Source of the DNA: Solibacillus sp. FSL R7-0682
GTDB lineage: Bacteria > Bacillota > Bacilli > Bacillales_A > Planococcaceae
Direction: 5' to 3'
DNA: 64,000 nucleotides
NCBI RefSeq assembly: GCF_038005985.1
Contig: NZ_JBBOUI010000001.1
Span: 1,198,001 to 1,262,000 of the forward strand
Positions within the stretch are counted from its first letter, which is position 1; every line of letters starts with the position of its first letter. Under the pieces are notes generated by a model, which worked only from the letters and a program-made list of their open reading frames with translations, searched no databases and was not told the DNA's origin. Shown here piece by piece: positions 54,491-62,441 of this stretch. The translations under genes were made by a program, and so were the position numbers.

Positions 54491-55930
54491 ATGCCAGCTA
54501 TTACAGGTGATCAGTATATTAAACGAATTGATCAGCTCCAGTCCAATGTTTGGATAGACGGAAAACAAGTAACAGGGAATATTTCGGAACACCCTGCTTT
54601 TAAGGGAATTATGAAAAGTCAGGCGGCATTGTATGATTTACAGCATGATTCTTCCCTTATAGAAGTGATGACCTATCCTTCTCCATTGACAGGAGATAGG
54701 GTTAGTTTGTCATTTTTACAGCCGAAATCAAAGGAAGATTTAGTGAAACGGCGAGAAATGGCTCAACAATGGGCAAAGTTGAATAATGGTTTGATGGGGA
54801 GAAGCCCAGATTACATGAATACGGCTTTGACGGCATTTGCCTCTTCGATCAATTTTTTAAAAGGAAAGGAAAACTGCTACCCTGAAAATTTAAAAGCATA
54901 TTATGAATTTGTCAGGGAGAATGACTTGTCTTTAACTCATACTTTTATTGACCCACAAGTGAACCGTTCGAAGTATTATGTTGAATTGGATGACGAACCG
55001 GTAGCTGCATGCATTGTTGGACAAAATGAAGAGGGTATTATAATTAAAGGAGCAAAGCTACTCGCGACACAGGGTGGCATAACTGATGAAATATTAGTCA
55101 TGTCAGCCAGCTGGAATACCGATGAAAAGTTTGGCTTTGCATTTTCACTTCCATGCAATACAGAGGGATTAAAGTTTGTTTGTAGAGCTTCCTTTGTTGG
55201 TGGAGATTCTCAATTTGATTATCCATTGAGCTCCCGATTTGAGGAAATAGATTCAATGGTTGTTTTCGACAATGTTTTAGTACCTTGGAGTCGTGTTTTT
55301 TATTGTAATAATATTGAAGTTTCCAATACATTTGTAAATCATTCAGCATTTCAATCTTTAACTCTGCATCAAGTAGTTGCTCGACAAATTATTAAAACAG
55401 AATTTATTTTAGGTGTAGCATTAGCGATTGTTGAAACGATTAATATTAGTGAATTTGTGCATGTCCAAGACAAGATTTCGGAAATAATTGTTGCACTGGA
55501 GACGATGAAAGCTTTTTTAATTAAGTCAGAGATTGAAGCGGAAATAGATGAGTATGGGGTTATGCGACCAGATATTCATACACTAAAGGTGGCCATTAAT
55601 GTTTATCCGAAAATTTATCCGAGGTTTACTGAAATTATTCAACTATTAGGCGCAAGTGGTTTAATTAATATACCGTCAGAAACTGCTTTTCATAGTGAAC
55701 TTAGAGGAGATTTAGATCAATATTTACAGTCGAAGGCACATAATGCAGAGGATCGCATAAAGATTTTCCGCCTTGCTTGGGATTTAACGATGAGTTCATT
55801 TGGTACGCGGCAAACAATATATGAACGGTTTTTCTTTGGGGATCCAGCAAAGTTATCTGGACAATTATTTAATTCATACAATAAAGAACCGTATTTAGAA
55901 CGTGTACTAAATATGTTGAAAATAGAGTAG
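54491..55930 (+). CDS. HpaB-type flavin-dependent hydroxylase (4-hydroxyphenylacetate 3-monooxygenase family)
   Basis: A 479-residue member of the HpaB/PvcC/TftD family that uses FADH2 from a separate reductase to hydroxylate phenols. The N-terminal signature GDQYIKRIDQLQSNVWIDGK, the central VFDNVLVPWSRVF and the C-terminal YPRFTEIIQLLGASGL are present, and the length is typical. No reductase (HpaC) gene is nearby, so the flavin must come from elsewhere. The substrate is unknown. ATG 54491 follows AGGGAGAG. Monocistronic with terminator. Confidence 0.9.
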   Translation: MPAITGDQYIKRIDQLQSNVWIDGKQVTGNISEHPAFKGIMKSQAALYDLQHDSSLIEVMTYPSPLTGDRVSLSFLQPKSKEDLVKRREMAQQWAKLNNGLMGRSPDYMNTALTAFASSINFLKGKENCYPENLKAYYEFVRENDLSLTHTFIDPQVNRSKYYVELDDEPVAACIVGQNEEGIIIKGAKLLATQGGITDEILVMSASWNTDEKFGFAFSLPCNTEGLKFVCRASFVGGDSQFDYPLSSRFEEIDSMVVFDNVLVPWSRVFYCNNIEVSNTFVNHSAFQSLTLHQVVARQIIKTEFILGVALAIVETINISEFVHVQDKISEIIVALETMKAFLIKSEIEAEIDEYGVMRPDIHTLKVAINVYPKIYPRFTEIIQLLGASGLINIPSETAFHSELRGDLDQYLQSKAHNAEDRIKIFRLAWDLTMSSFGTRQTIYERFFFGDPAKLSGQLFNSYNKEPYLERVLNMLKIE

Positions 55931-55960
55931 ATTTTAAACCTTTACATTCATTAAAGTATA

Positions 55961-55992
55961 CCCGATTGTGCATAAACAATCGGGCGCTTTTG
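55961..55992 (+). terminator. Terminator of the HpaB-type gene
   Basis: CCCGATTGT (55961-55969) and ACAATCGGG (55976-55984) form a perfect 9-bp stem followed by CGCTTTTG. Confidence 0.75.
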
Positions 55993-56014
55993 TTGTATTC
56001 ATCAGAGGTATTCT

Positions 56015-56503
56015 TTAGCAAAGGACGATAATTTTTACTGGAGTTGTTTGCGCTGGAATACTTCTAGTTGTTGCTCCATAAATGACAACTAAATTTCTGT
56101 TTGCAGGGCTATTTGTAAAAGACTGTGAATTTGTTAATAGAATAGGTGTCTGTGGAGAAAGGTTTATTTGTAACTGTCCATCACTACTTATTAATTGCCA
56201 ATTAAAAAAATCAACTTTTACATTTTGATGAGGTTGTTCTTTTACAATGACAAGTGCAGCATATTGAGGAGGATAGATGAGTGGAACAGGGGAATTCCCG
56301 TCATAATAACCAGTAATTCGATCCCCAATCGCTAATGTCTCATGATCCACTACATAAGTAGATGGAGCTACAACAAAATTAACAATTCCACCTTGATGAT
56401 TGCTCACCGAAAATAACTTATAGCATCCTGTATTATTGGTAGCTGTAGTCATAAAGTCTGAAATATTTGTAACAGTACCTTGAAAGGATTGAAATTGAAC
56501 CAT
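56015..56503 (-). CDS. Hypothetical beta-rich protein
   Basis: A 162-residue soluble protein of unknown family. The sequence is rich in beta-forming residues and contains TVTNISDFMTTATNNTGCYK, DRITGYYDGNSPVPLIYPPQ and a C-terminal NLVVIYGATTRSIPAQTTP stretch. Two OB-like halves are possible. There is no signal peptide or membrane helix. ATG 56503 is used, with GGAGG about 11 bases upstream; ATG 56521 overlaps that site. It is divergent from the ger operon, so a spore-related role is conceivable but unsupported. Confidence 0.65.
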   Translation of the reverse strand: MVQFQSFQGTVTNISDFMTTATNNTGCYKLFSVSNHQGGIVNFVVAPSTYVVDHETLAIGDRITGYYDGNSPVPLIYPPQYAALVIVKEQPHQNVKVDFFNWQLISSDGQLQINLSPQTPILLTNSQSFTNSPANRNLVVIYGATTRSIPAQTTPVKIIVLC

Positions 56504-56598
56504 TTTAATTAAAACCTCCATTTAAAGTGGAATCCATCATTTTACAGTATGCGATAAGTGAAACGATGTGCTAGCTAAAAGCGAATTATTGTCTTTTA

Positions 56599-56629
56599 TG
56601 AATTGCTCTATAAAAGTTTGGACAAGCTA
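56599..56629 (+). promoter_or_regulatory. Candidate sigma-G promoter of the ger operon
   Basis: TGAATT (56599-56604) and CAAGCTA (56623-56629) are separated by 18 bases. This fits the sigma-G consensus TGAATR-N17/18-CATACTA with five of seven matches in the -10. ger operons are transcribed by sigma-G in the forespore. Confidence 0.55.
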
Positions 56630-56664
56630 TATAAAAGACTATTTAAATGATTGGGGGAACTGTT

Positions 56665-58008
56665 ATGTCTTCCATAGAAACAGTTAATTGGATAAAAGCG
56701 CAAATCAAACGCACAAATGAATTAACAGAGAAGAATCTCGAATATGAAGATAAACAGGCAAAGTTAATTTACATTAAGCCCCTTATTAATCAGGAACTAC
56801 TTCAGCAAATTATTATTAAGCCTTTTTTTGAGATGTCTACGGAAGAGCAATTTAAACAATATCTACACGCATTACCACAGTTTCAGGAAATTAATTCAAA
56901 AGATCAGCTTCAATTAGACATCATGAATGGAAATGTCCTCGTGTTCATCCAGGAGGAGTTTTACTTAGTAGATATTAAATTATCAACTAATGATCAAGTA
57001 AATACAACATCTGTTGAAACGACTATCCATGGCTCCCAAATTGCATTGAGTGACAATCTCATGACGAATATAAATGTTATTCGCTCGAATTATCATCAGC
57101 CTTCCTTATTCGTTGAATATCATCATACAGGAGAAGTGAATAAACATAAAGTTGCAATCATATATGATCAAGCGAAAGTAAAAGAGGATGTTTTAGAGAT
57201 AATTCAAAAGAAGCTTGGGAAAGTAGATAAACAACTAATTACATCAACTACTCAGTTAAATAATTATTTAAACAATAAGCAAATCTCTTTATTCCCGCAA
57301 ATGATGATGACTGAGCGACCTGACCGTATAGTATACAATTTGGCTGGTGGTAAAGTTGTTTTAGTAGTGGATGGAAATCCACAAGCGCTCATTGCACCAG
57401 TGTCCTTTTTTGATTTTATGACGACAATGGAAGACAATTACCATACATTTTTAATTTCTCTATTTCTTAAATTTCTTCGATATGCGGGGTTATTCATCAG
57501 TATCCTTCTACCGAGTTTGTATATCGGCATTACCTCATATGCACCTGAAGTATTTAGAACAGAAGTAGCTTTAGCAACAGCTGGCAGTAGGGTAGGCATC
57601 CCCTTTTCTTCATTTATTGAGGTATTATTTATGCTATTTTTCATGGAAATGCTATTAGAAGCAAGTATACGACTCCCAAAGGCAGTTAGTGCAACTGCTA
57701 CAACTGTAGGAGGGCTAATTCTTGGAACAGCCGTGACGGAAGCCTCGCTGGCATCCGATATTATGGTCATAATCGTTTCAGCAGTAGCCATTTCAACCTT
57801 TGTCATCCCAGTAAATGAAATGGCATTTTCGATTCGTGTTGTAAGGCTAGTCTTCATACTTATCACAAGTCTATTAGGTTTAGCGGGATTAACACTCGGT
57901 TTTTATGCCTTAATTATGTATTTAATTAGTATAGACAGTTTCGGACAACCATACATGAAATTAGATCTTTCACCGAAAAAAAAGTCGAAATCGGAGGGAC
58001 AAACTTGA
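56665..58008 (+). CDS. GerA-type germinant receptor subunit A
   Basis: A 447-residue GerAA/GerKA family protein of the spore inner membrane. A hydrophilic N-terminal domain (about 1-255) with the family patterns MTERPDRIVYNLAGGKVVLV and DGNPQALIAPVSFFDFM is followed by about five membrane helices (SILLPSLYIGITSYAPEVF; FIEVLFMLFFMEMLLEASIR). ATG 56665 is chosen because GGGGG (56653-56657) lies seven bases upstream. First gene of a three-gene receptor operon; the next gene starts within its stop codon. The germinant is unknown. Confidence 0.93.
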   Translation: MSSIETVNWIKAQIKRTNELTEKNLEYEDKQAKLIYIKPLINQELLQQIIIKPFFEMSTEEQFKQYLHALPQFQEINSKDQLQLDIMNGNVLVFIQEEFYLVDIKLSTNDQVNTTSVETTIHGSQIALSDNLMTNINVIRSNYHQPSLFVEYHHTGEVNKHKVAIIYDQAKVKEDVLEIIQKKLGKVDKQLITSTTQLNNYLNNKQISLFPQMMMTERPDRIVYNLAGGKVVLVVDGNPQALIAPVSFFDFMTTMEDNYHTFLISLFLKFLRYAGLFISILLPSLYIGITSYAPEVFRTEVALATAGSRVGIPFSSFIEVLFMLFFMEMLLEASIRLPKAVSATATTVGGLILGTAVTEASLASDIMVIIVSAVAISTFVIPVNEMAFSIRVVRLVFILITSLLGLAGLTLGFYALIMYLISIDSFGQPYMKLDLSPKKKSKSEGQT

Positions 58009-59105
58009 GTCGATTTTATTACTACTTAATATTAATTAATATGGCGGCTAATATTATCGCCTCAGTCCCAGTTATTCTACTAAACCATCATAAGGATGGC
58101 GCAGTTTCTTCTATGCTTATTTCAATAGTAGTTGGTATTATTCTTGTCATTGTCTATACTCGTTTTTTTAATTCCTTTCCAGGGATGACGTTACCAGAAC
58201 TATTGAAAAAAACTACGGTCAAATGGTTCTATCAACCATTTGTATTTTTTTTAGCTGTCATATGGTTTATAGCTGGTTTAATTACATTAATCACCTTTAC
58301 GTTTCTGCTTATTCGTTTTTTAACACCGCAAATGCCGATTATTCAAATTAGCTTAACCATTATCTTGTCTGTGATTTTCGGATGCTTAATGAAAACTGAA
58401 AGAGTGTTGTATACAGTTGAATTGATCTTATTAATTACTATTCCCCTAATTCTTTATATCTTTTTTAAAGCGTACAGTAGTGATAATTTGCAATGGGATT
58501 TTGTTAAGGAAGCAGCTTTATATGTAAATCAAATGCCGAATTTCAACGCATTTTCCGCTAGTTTTTATTTATTTTTAGGGTCTGCCAACTTGTTTCTCTT
58601 TAATCGTTTTTTTACCGAAAAACAAAACTTTGGATGGAAGCAAATAATCATCATAGCATTTATATCTATTACAACATTGTTTACGACATACTTTATCCCG
58701 ATTGGCTTTAATGGTTTCGAAAATATTAATGAACTTATATACCCGTGGATTGCAACATCCGATTCTTTAAGGATGGAGTTCTTTATTATTGAGCGTGTAC
58801 TATTTGTCTTCTTATTGTTTTATTTAGGTATCGCCTTCTTAAGTATTCTTGTTCACTGGCATGTTTCAATGGAGTTTTTAAAATTTGTATTCAAATTAGA
58901 TAACATTAAATACAAGGAAAATATCATTGGTAAATTCTTTCCGATTCCTTTCTTTATAGGGATATCTTTATTTTGTGTGCGACAACTAAACGAATATGAA
59001 TTATTCCGTTATACAACTTATTTTTATAACGTATTAGTCTTTATTTTTCCGGTAATGGTCGTTTTATTTTTCTTTATAAAAAGGAGGATGAAATATGCCA
59101 AATAA
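58005..59105 (+). CDS. GerB-type germinant receptor subunit B
   Basis: A 366-residue endospore germination permease of the APC superfamily with ten membrane helices (FNSFPGMTLPELLKKTTVKW; VELILLITIPLILYIFF). It is thought to form the germinant-binding subunit. It starts at TTG 58005, overlapping the A-subunit stop by 4 bases, with GGAGG upstream, and its 3' end overlaps the C subunit by 11 bases. Confidence 0.92.
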   Translation: MSRFYYYLILINMAANIIASVPVILLNHHKDGAVSSMLISIVVGIILVIVYTRFFNSFPGMTLPELLKKTTVKWFYQPFVFFLAVIWFIAGLITLITFTFLLIRFLTPQMPIIQISLTIILSVIFGCLMKTERVLYTVELILLITIPLILYIFFKAYSSDNLQWDFVKEAALYVNQMPNFNAFSASFYLFLGSANLFLFNRFFTEKQNFGWKQIIIIAFISITTLFTTYFIPIGFNGFENINELIYPWIATSDSLRMEFFIIERVLFVFLLFYLGIAFLSILVHWHVSMEFLKFVFKLDNIKYKENIIGKFFPIPFFIGISLFCVRQLNEYELFRYTTYFYNVLVFIFPVMVVLFFFIKRRMKYAK

Positions 59106-60222
59106 GTACTTAAAAGCGAAGCGATCCTTGTTAATATTTTTTCCTATTTTCCTTCTACTTATGGGCTGTGAATTTAAAGATATTGATAAAGATGTATTTG
59201 TCGCTATGATTGCAATAGACAAATCGGATGAAGAAGATAAACCTTATAAAGTAACGTTAAAGCTTTATGAGCCAACTGGTTCCTTTAAACAGGCAACTAA
59301 ACCAGAATATTCCTATTTGACGCAAACAGGGGAAACGATATCTGAAGCAATCCGTATTTTAGAATCCTATTCTGATAAAAAACTGGAATTTGGGCACTCA
59401 AAGCTAATTGTAATTGGAGAAGATCTTGTTTTAGAGGATGGAAAAAACGGGGAAATATTAGATTTCTTGATAAGAAGACCGGATATACAAATGATATCTT
59501 GGATTTCTGTTGGAAGACCTACCGCAGAAGAAATAATTAAAACCGTTCCACAGGGTGAAACTGCTGCCTATCCAGAATTATTCAATTACTTTGATCATAA
59601 TGGGACAGAAAGTCAATACATTGTTACAACGTATTTATATATTTTAAGAAGAAATATGAAGGAAGAGGGGATCGATACGGTTGTACCAATAATAGAAATT
59701 AGCCATGAAAATTCGCACTTTATAATTAATAAGTCTTATCTATTAGCCAACAGGAAAAAGCCACATGAACTTAACACACTAAATACATCACTTTTTAACA
59801 TGCTAACCAATAATACAAATTATTTAGACCTTGTTATAAATGAGGATGGAGAACATTTTATTGCGAAAATCGATACTTTTAAATCTAAATATAATGTAAA
59901 CGTACAAAATAATGAAAACATAAAAATCGATATAGAAATAAGTTTATATGGGTATATATCCGAATCAATAAAACCATTGAAAAATAAGGAACTAGCCCAT
60001 TATAATGAATTGCTCAAGAGGGAATCGGAAAAGAAAATTACTGAATTTTTCAATGACATGATTAAAACGGGATATGACCCCTTAGGATTTGGAGTTAATT
60101 ATAAATCTAAAACACTTCATAATAAGCGAATGAGTAATACTGAATGGAAAGAAGCTTATAAAAATGCGGAGGTTAATGTGACTATAAAACCTGGTCTTAA
60201 AAGTACAGGTTCAATACAATAA
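59095..60222 (+). CDS. GerC-type germinant receptor lipoprotein
   Basis: A 375-residue GerAC-family lipoprotein. The lipobox LLLMGC places the lipidated Cys near residue 25. The rest is the three-domain GerAC fold (FVAMIAIDKSDEEDKPYKVT; FGHSKLIVIGEDL; SKYNVNVQNNENIKIDIEIS). ATG 59095 follows AGGAGGATG and lies inside the end of the B gene, so the receptor subunits are translationally coupled. Confidence 0.93.
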   Translation: MPNKYLKAKRSLLIFFPIFLLLMGCEFKDIDKDVFVAMIAIDKSDEEDKPYKVTLKLYEPTGSFKQATKPEYSYLTQTGETISEAIRILESYSDKKLEFGHSKLIVIGEDLVLEDGKNGEILDFLIRRPDIQMISWISVGRPTAEEIIKTVPQGETAAYPELFNYFDHNGTESQYIVTTYLYILRRNMKEEGIDTVVPIIEISHENSHFIINKSYLLANRKKPHELNTLNTSLFNMLTNNTNYLDLVINEDGEHFIAKIDTFKSKYNVNVQNNENIKIDIEISLYGYISESIKPLKNKELAHYNELLKRESEKKITEFFNDMIKTGYDPLGFGVNYKSKTLHNKRMSNTEWKEAYKNAEVNVTIKPGLKSTGSIQ

Positions 60223-60317
60223 GGAATTTTTGTGCTATGAGGAAATTAAATTATTTGAATATAAGTCCACACTTTACTTAATTTGAATACAATGGGAAAA
60301 ACAAAGGAATGACACTA

Positions 60318-60938
60318 ATGCCGATTTCATTTCCTGTTTCGATTCAAACGTTCAATGTAAATAGTGGTCCTAAAAAGGTAGTATTTTATCCTCAAGTTTG
60401 TTTTCTACACAATCATTCGCTAAAGCAGCTTATTAATCAAGCAATCGTGTTTGAAACGCAGCAGCTAATATATACCCAAGTTGGAAATATGCCATCAACC
60501 GTAGCTGAAATGCTCGGTTCCTATGAAATCAAAAACAACCAGCGTGATGTATTAAGCTTGTCGTTATTAAATTATACCTATCACGACCGTGCTGCCCATG
60601 GAATGACCTATATCAAATCGTTAACGTTTGATTTAGAAAAGGGAAGTAGTATTCAATTAAAAGATTTATTCAAGTCTGGTAGTGATTATATTGGGAGGAT
60701 ATCAACGATCATTCAAGAGCAAATAAAGGAGCGAGATATTCAGTTACTCGAACCGTTTAATCAAATACGACCAGATCAAGATTTTTATATAGCAGATAAA
60801 ACGTTAGTTGTGTATTTCCAACTTTACGAAATTACACCGTATGTATATGGATTACCGATGTTCCCGATTTCTGTGTATGACCTCCAAGATATTGTGAAAG
60901 AAGATGGCCCTCTCGGAAGAATGGCACAAAATGGATGA
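60318..60938 (+). CDS. DUF3298-domain protein (RsiV-type fold)
   Basis: A 206-residue protein with a DUF3298 region (about 95-200: SLTFDLEKGSSIQLKDLFKS; DKTLVVYFQLYEITPYVYGL), the lysozyme-binding-type domain of RsiV, preceded by a DUF4163-like part (about 10-95). Unlike RsiV it has no membrane anchor or signal peptide, so it is probably cytosolic or in the spore. ATG 60318 is preferred (AAAGGA nine bases upstream); ATG 60309 abuts that site. It follows the ger operon by about 95 bases. Confidence 0.8.
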   Translation: MPISFPVSIQTFNVNSGPKKVVFYPQVCFLHNHSLKQLINQAIVFETQQLIYTQVGNMPSTVAEMLGSYEIKNNQRDVLSLSLLNYTYHDRAAHGMTYIKSLTFDLEKGSSIQLKDLFKSGSDYIGRISTIIQEQIKERDIQLLEPFNQIRPDQDFYIADKTLVVYFQLYEITPYVYGLPMFPISVYDLQDIVKEDGPLGRMAQNG

Positions 60939-60953
60939 GTAAGTTAAGTATAA

Positions 60954-61187
60954 GAGGCTGGGATAAAACCAAAACATCATTTTTCTCGAGTGAGAAAAAT
61001 GATGTTTTTTTGTAATTGGTTCCCGTTGCGAGGACGCTTTCCGGGGGCGTGGCCTGAGCCTGTATTCTCAGGCGTCACGCTATTCCCCAAGGAGTCGCCC
61101 CTCCACTACAACCAATTTATTAAGTATCCAATTTTTAATACTGTACTTAACCGTAAATAGAGATATTTTCACTTCTGTCCCAGCCAC
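60954..61187. repeat. Noncoding repeat element with inverted ends (MITE/REP-like)
   Basis: The element runs from GGCTGGGATAAAA (60956-60968) to TTCTGTCCCAGCC (61173-61185), which are inverted copies matching at 11 of 13 bases. Inside are a perfect 17-bp hairpin (60971-61008), an inverted pair AATTGGTT/AACCAATT (61014-61021 and 61110-61117) and a GC-rich core with its own hairpin (GCGTGGCCTGA at 61047, TCAGGCGTCACGC ending 61080) and the phrases GACGCTTTCCGGGGGC and CAAGGAGTCGCC. Similar GC-rich cores recur in many Bacillaceae genomes as I recall. No ORF is present. GC content is well above the surroundings. Confidence 0.75.
60971..61008. terminator. Perfect hairpin with T-run inside the repeat element
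   Basis: AAAACATCATTTTTCTC and GAGAAAAATGATGTTTT are perfect 17-bp arms with a GAGT loop, extended by TTT. It can serve as terminator for the DUF3298 gene. Confidence 0.8.
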
Positions 61188-61205
61188 TTTTGGCAATGGT
61201 ATGGA

Positions 61206-62216
61206 TTACCAACCGCGCTTGTATGTTTCAACTGTAGCATCCATTTTAATTTCCAATTCCTTCGCTGCATGGTAAGCAAAATAAGGATCACGTAATAATT
61301 CCCGTCCAATAAAAATCAAATCTGCTTGCTCGTTTTGTAATATCATTTCTGCTTCCTTTCCAGTTGTAATAAGACCAACTGCACCAACAGGAAGACCGCT
61401 TTTCCTCACAGTTTCTGCAAAAGGAACTTGATAGAGCGGGAAAGCATTTATTTCAGCTGGAACAACCGCACCTGATGAAACATCGATTAAATCAACACCC
61501 TGCTCCTTCATCCATTCACCAAATTCTATATAATCATCTGGTGTTAATCCGCCTTCAGCATAATCAAATGCTGAAATACGAACAAACAACGGACCATCCC
61601 AAATTGCTCGGATTTCATCGATTATTTTACGTAGCAAACGATAGCGATTTTCTGCATTTCCTCCATATTCATCATTACGGAAATTGGATAATGGAGATAA
61701 AAATTCATTAATTAAATAGCCGTGGGCAGCGTGAATTTCTAAAACTTCAAAGCCAGCCTGTTTTGCTCTTTGTGCAGCTTCTTTAAAGGCCAAAATAACT
61801 TTCTCAATTTGGGCAATAGTAAGTTCCTTAGGCGTTTTATATTTTTCATTGAATGCAACAGCGGAGGGAGCAAAAATGTCTCCATCAACAGTTGCTTTCC
61901 GTCCTGCGTGGGCAAGTTGAATACCTGGTATCGCACCGTATTGTTTCATTTGAGATGTCAGTTGAGTAAGTCCGGGGATTTGCTCGTCTGACCAAACACC
62001 TAAGTCTTTATCGGTGATACGTCCTTCGGGTGTCACTGCTGTTGCTTCGGTTAGTATAAGTCCGGTACCTCCGACTGCACGGGACACATAGTGAACGACA
62101 TGAAAAGGCTGTACTTTCCCGTCCGTATTCGCTTCATACATACACATTGGTGCCATAACGATTCTATTTTTAAATGTTACGTTGCGTAGTTGTAATGGTT
62201 CAAATAAACGTGCCAT
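61206..62216 (-). CDS. namA: NADPH dehydrogenase NamA (YqjM, old yellow enzyme)
   Basis: A 336-residue FMN-dependent ene-reductase reducing alpha,beta-unsaturated carbonyls and nitro compounds with NADPH. The redox-tuning Cys and Tyr occur in [13 protein letters not shown], the substrate-binding His pair in [15 protein letters not shown], and the C-terminal arginine finger region in YKRGW. The length and motifs match B. subtilis YqjM. ATG 62216 is the first codon of the conserved MARLFEP start. Single gene. Confidence 0.95.
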   Translation of the reverse strand: MARLFEPLQLRNVTFKNRIVMAPMCMYEANTDGKVQPFHVVHYVSRAVGGTGLILTEATAVTPEGRITDKDLGVWSDEQIPGLTQLTSQMKQYGAIPGIQLAHAGRKATVDGDIFAPSAVAFNEKYKTPKELTIAQIEKVILAFKEAAQRAKQAGFEVLEIHAAHGYLINEFLSPLSNFRNDEYGGNAENRYRLLRKIIDEIRAIWDGPLFVRISAFDYAEGGLTPDDYIEFGEWMKEQGVDLIDVSSGAVVPAEINAFPLYQVPFAETVRKSGLPVGAVGLITTGKEAEMILQNEQADLIFIGRELLRDPYFAYHAAKELEIKMDATVETYKRGW

Positions 62217-62304
62217 TTTTATTCCTCACTTTCTACGAAAAAATATCACTATAAAAATTATAACAGATACATTTTATTCTGGCTAAATGCATAATTTTAT
62301 ACAA

Positions 62305-62318
62305 AGAAAGCGCTTTAT
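62305..62318 (+). promoter_or_regulatory. Candidate cre site upstream of cstA
   Basis: AGAAAGCGCTTTAT has the palindromic AAAGCGCTTT core and matches the cre consensus at 11 of 14 positions. Carbon-starvation genes are often under CcpA control, which fits the neighbour. Confidence 0.45.
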
Positions 62319-62357
62319 TCTATTTTATGTATTTTAATTTCTATATTGTGTAGAATT

Positions 62358-62402
62358 TTCTGTTAATTCTGTATTTTGTAATAGTACAGAAAAAAATTCT
62401 GT
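62358..62402 (+). repeat. Cluster of TTCTGT hexamers before cstA
   Basis: TTCTGT occurs at 62358-62363, 62367-62372 and 62397-62402, and its complement ACAGAA at 62386-62391. The last two form a perfect inverted repeat around five A. The cluster lies 40-85 bases before the start and may bind a regulator. Confidence 0.4.
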
Positions 62403-62441
62403 TATTGTTATACTACAAATTAGAAAACAAGGGGAATGACA

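Noticed and set aside
60954-61187. Insertion sequence
   Set aside because: Inverted ends exist, but there is no transposase frame and the length is only about 234 bases; described as a repeat element instead.
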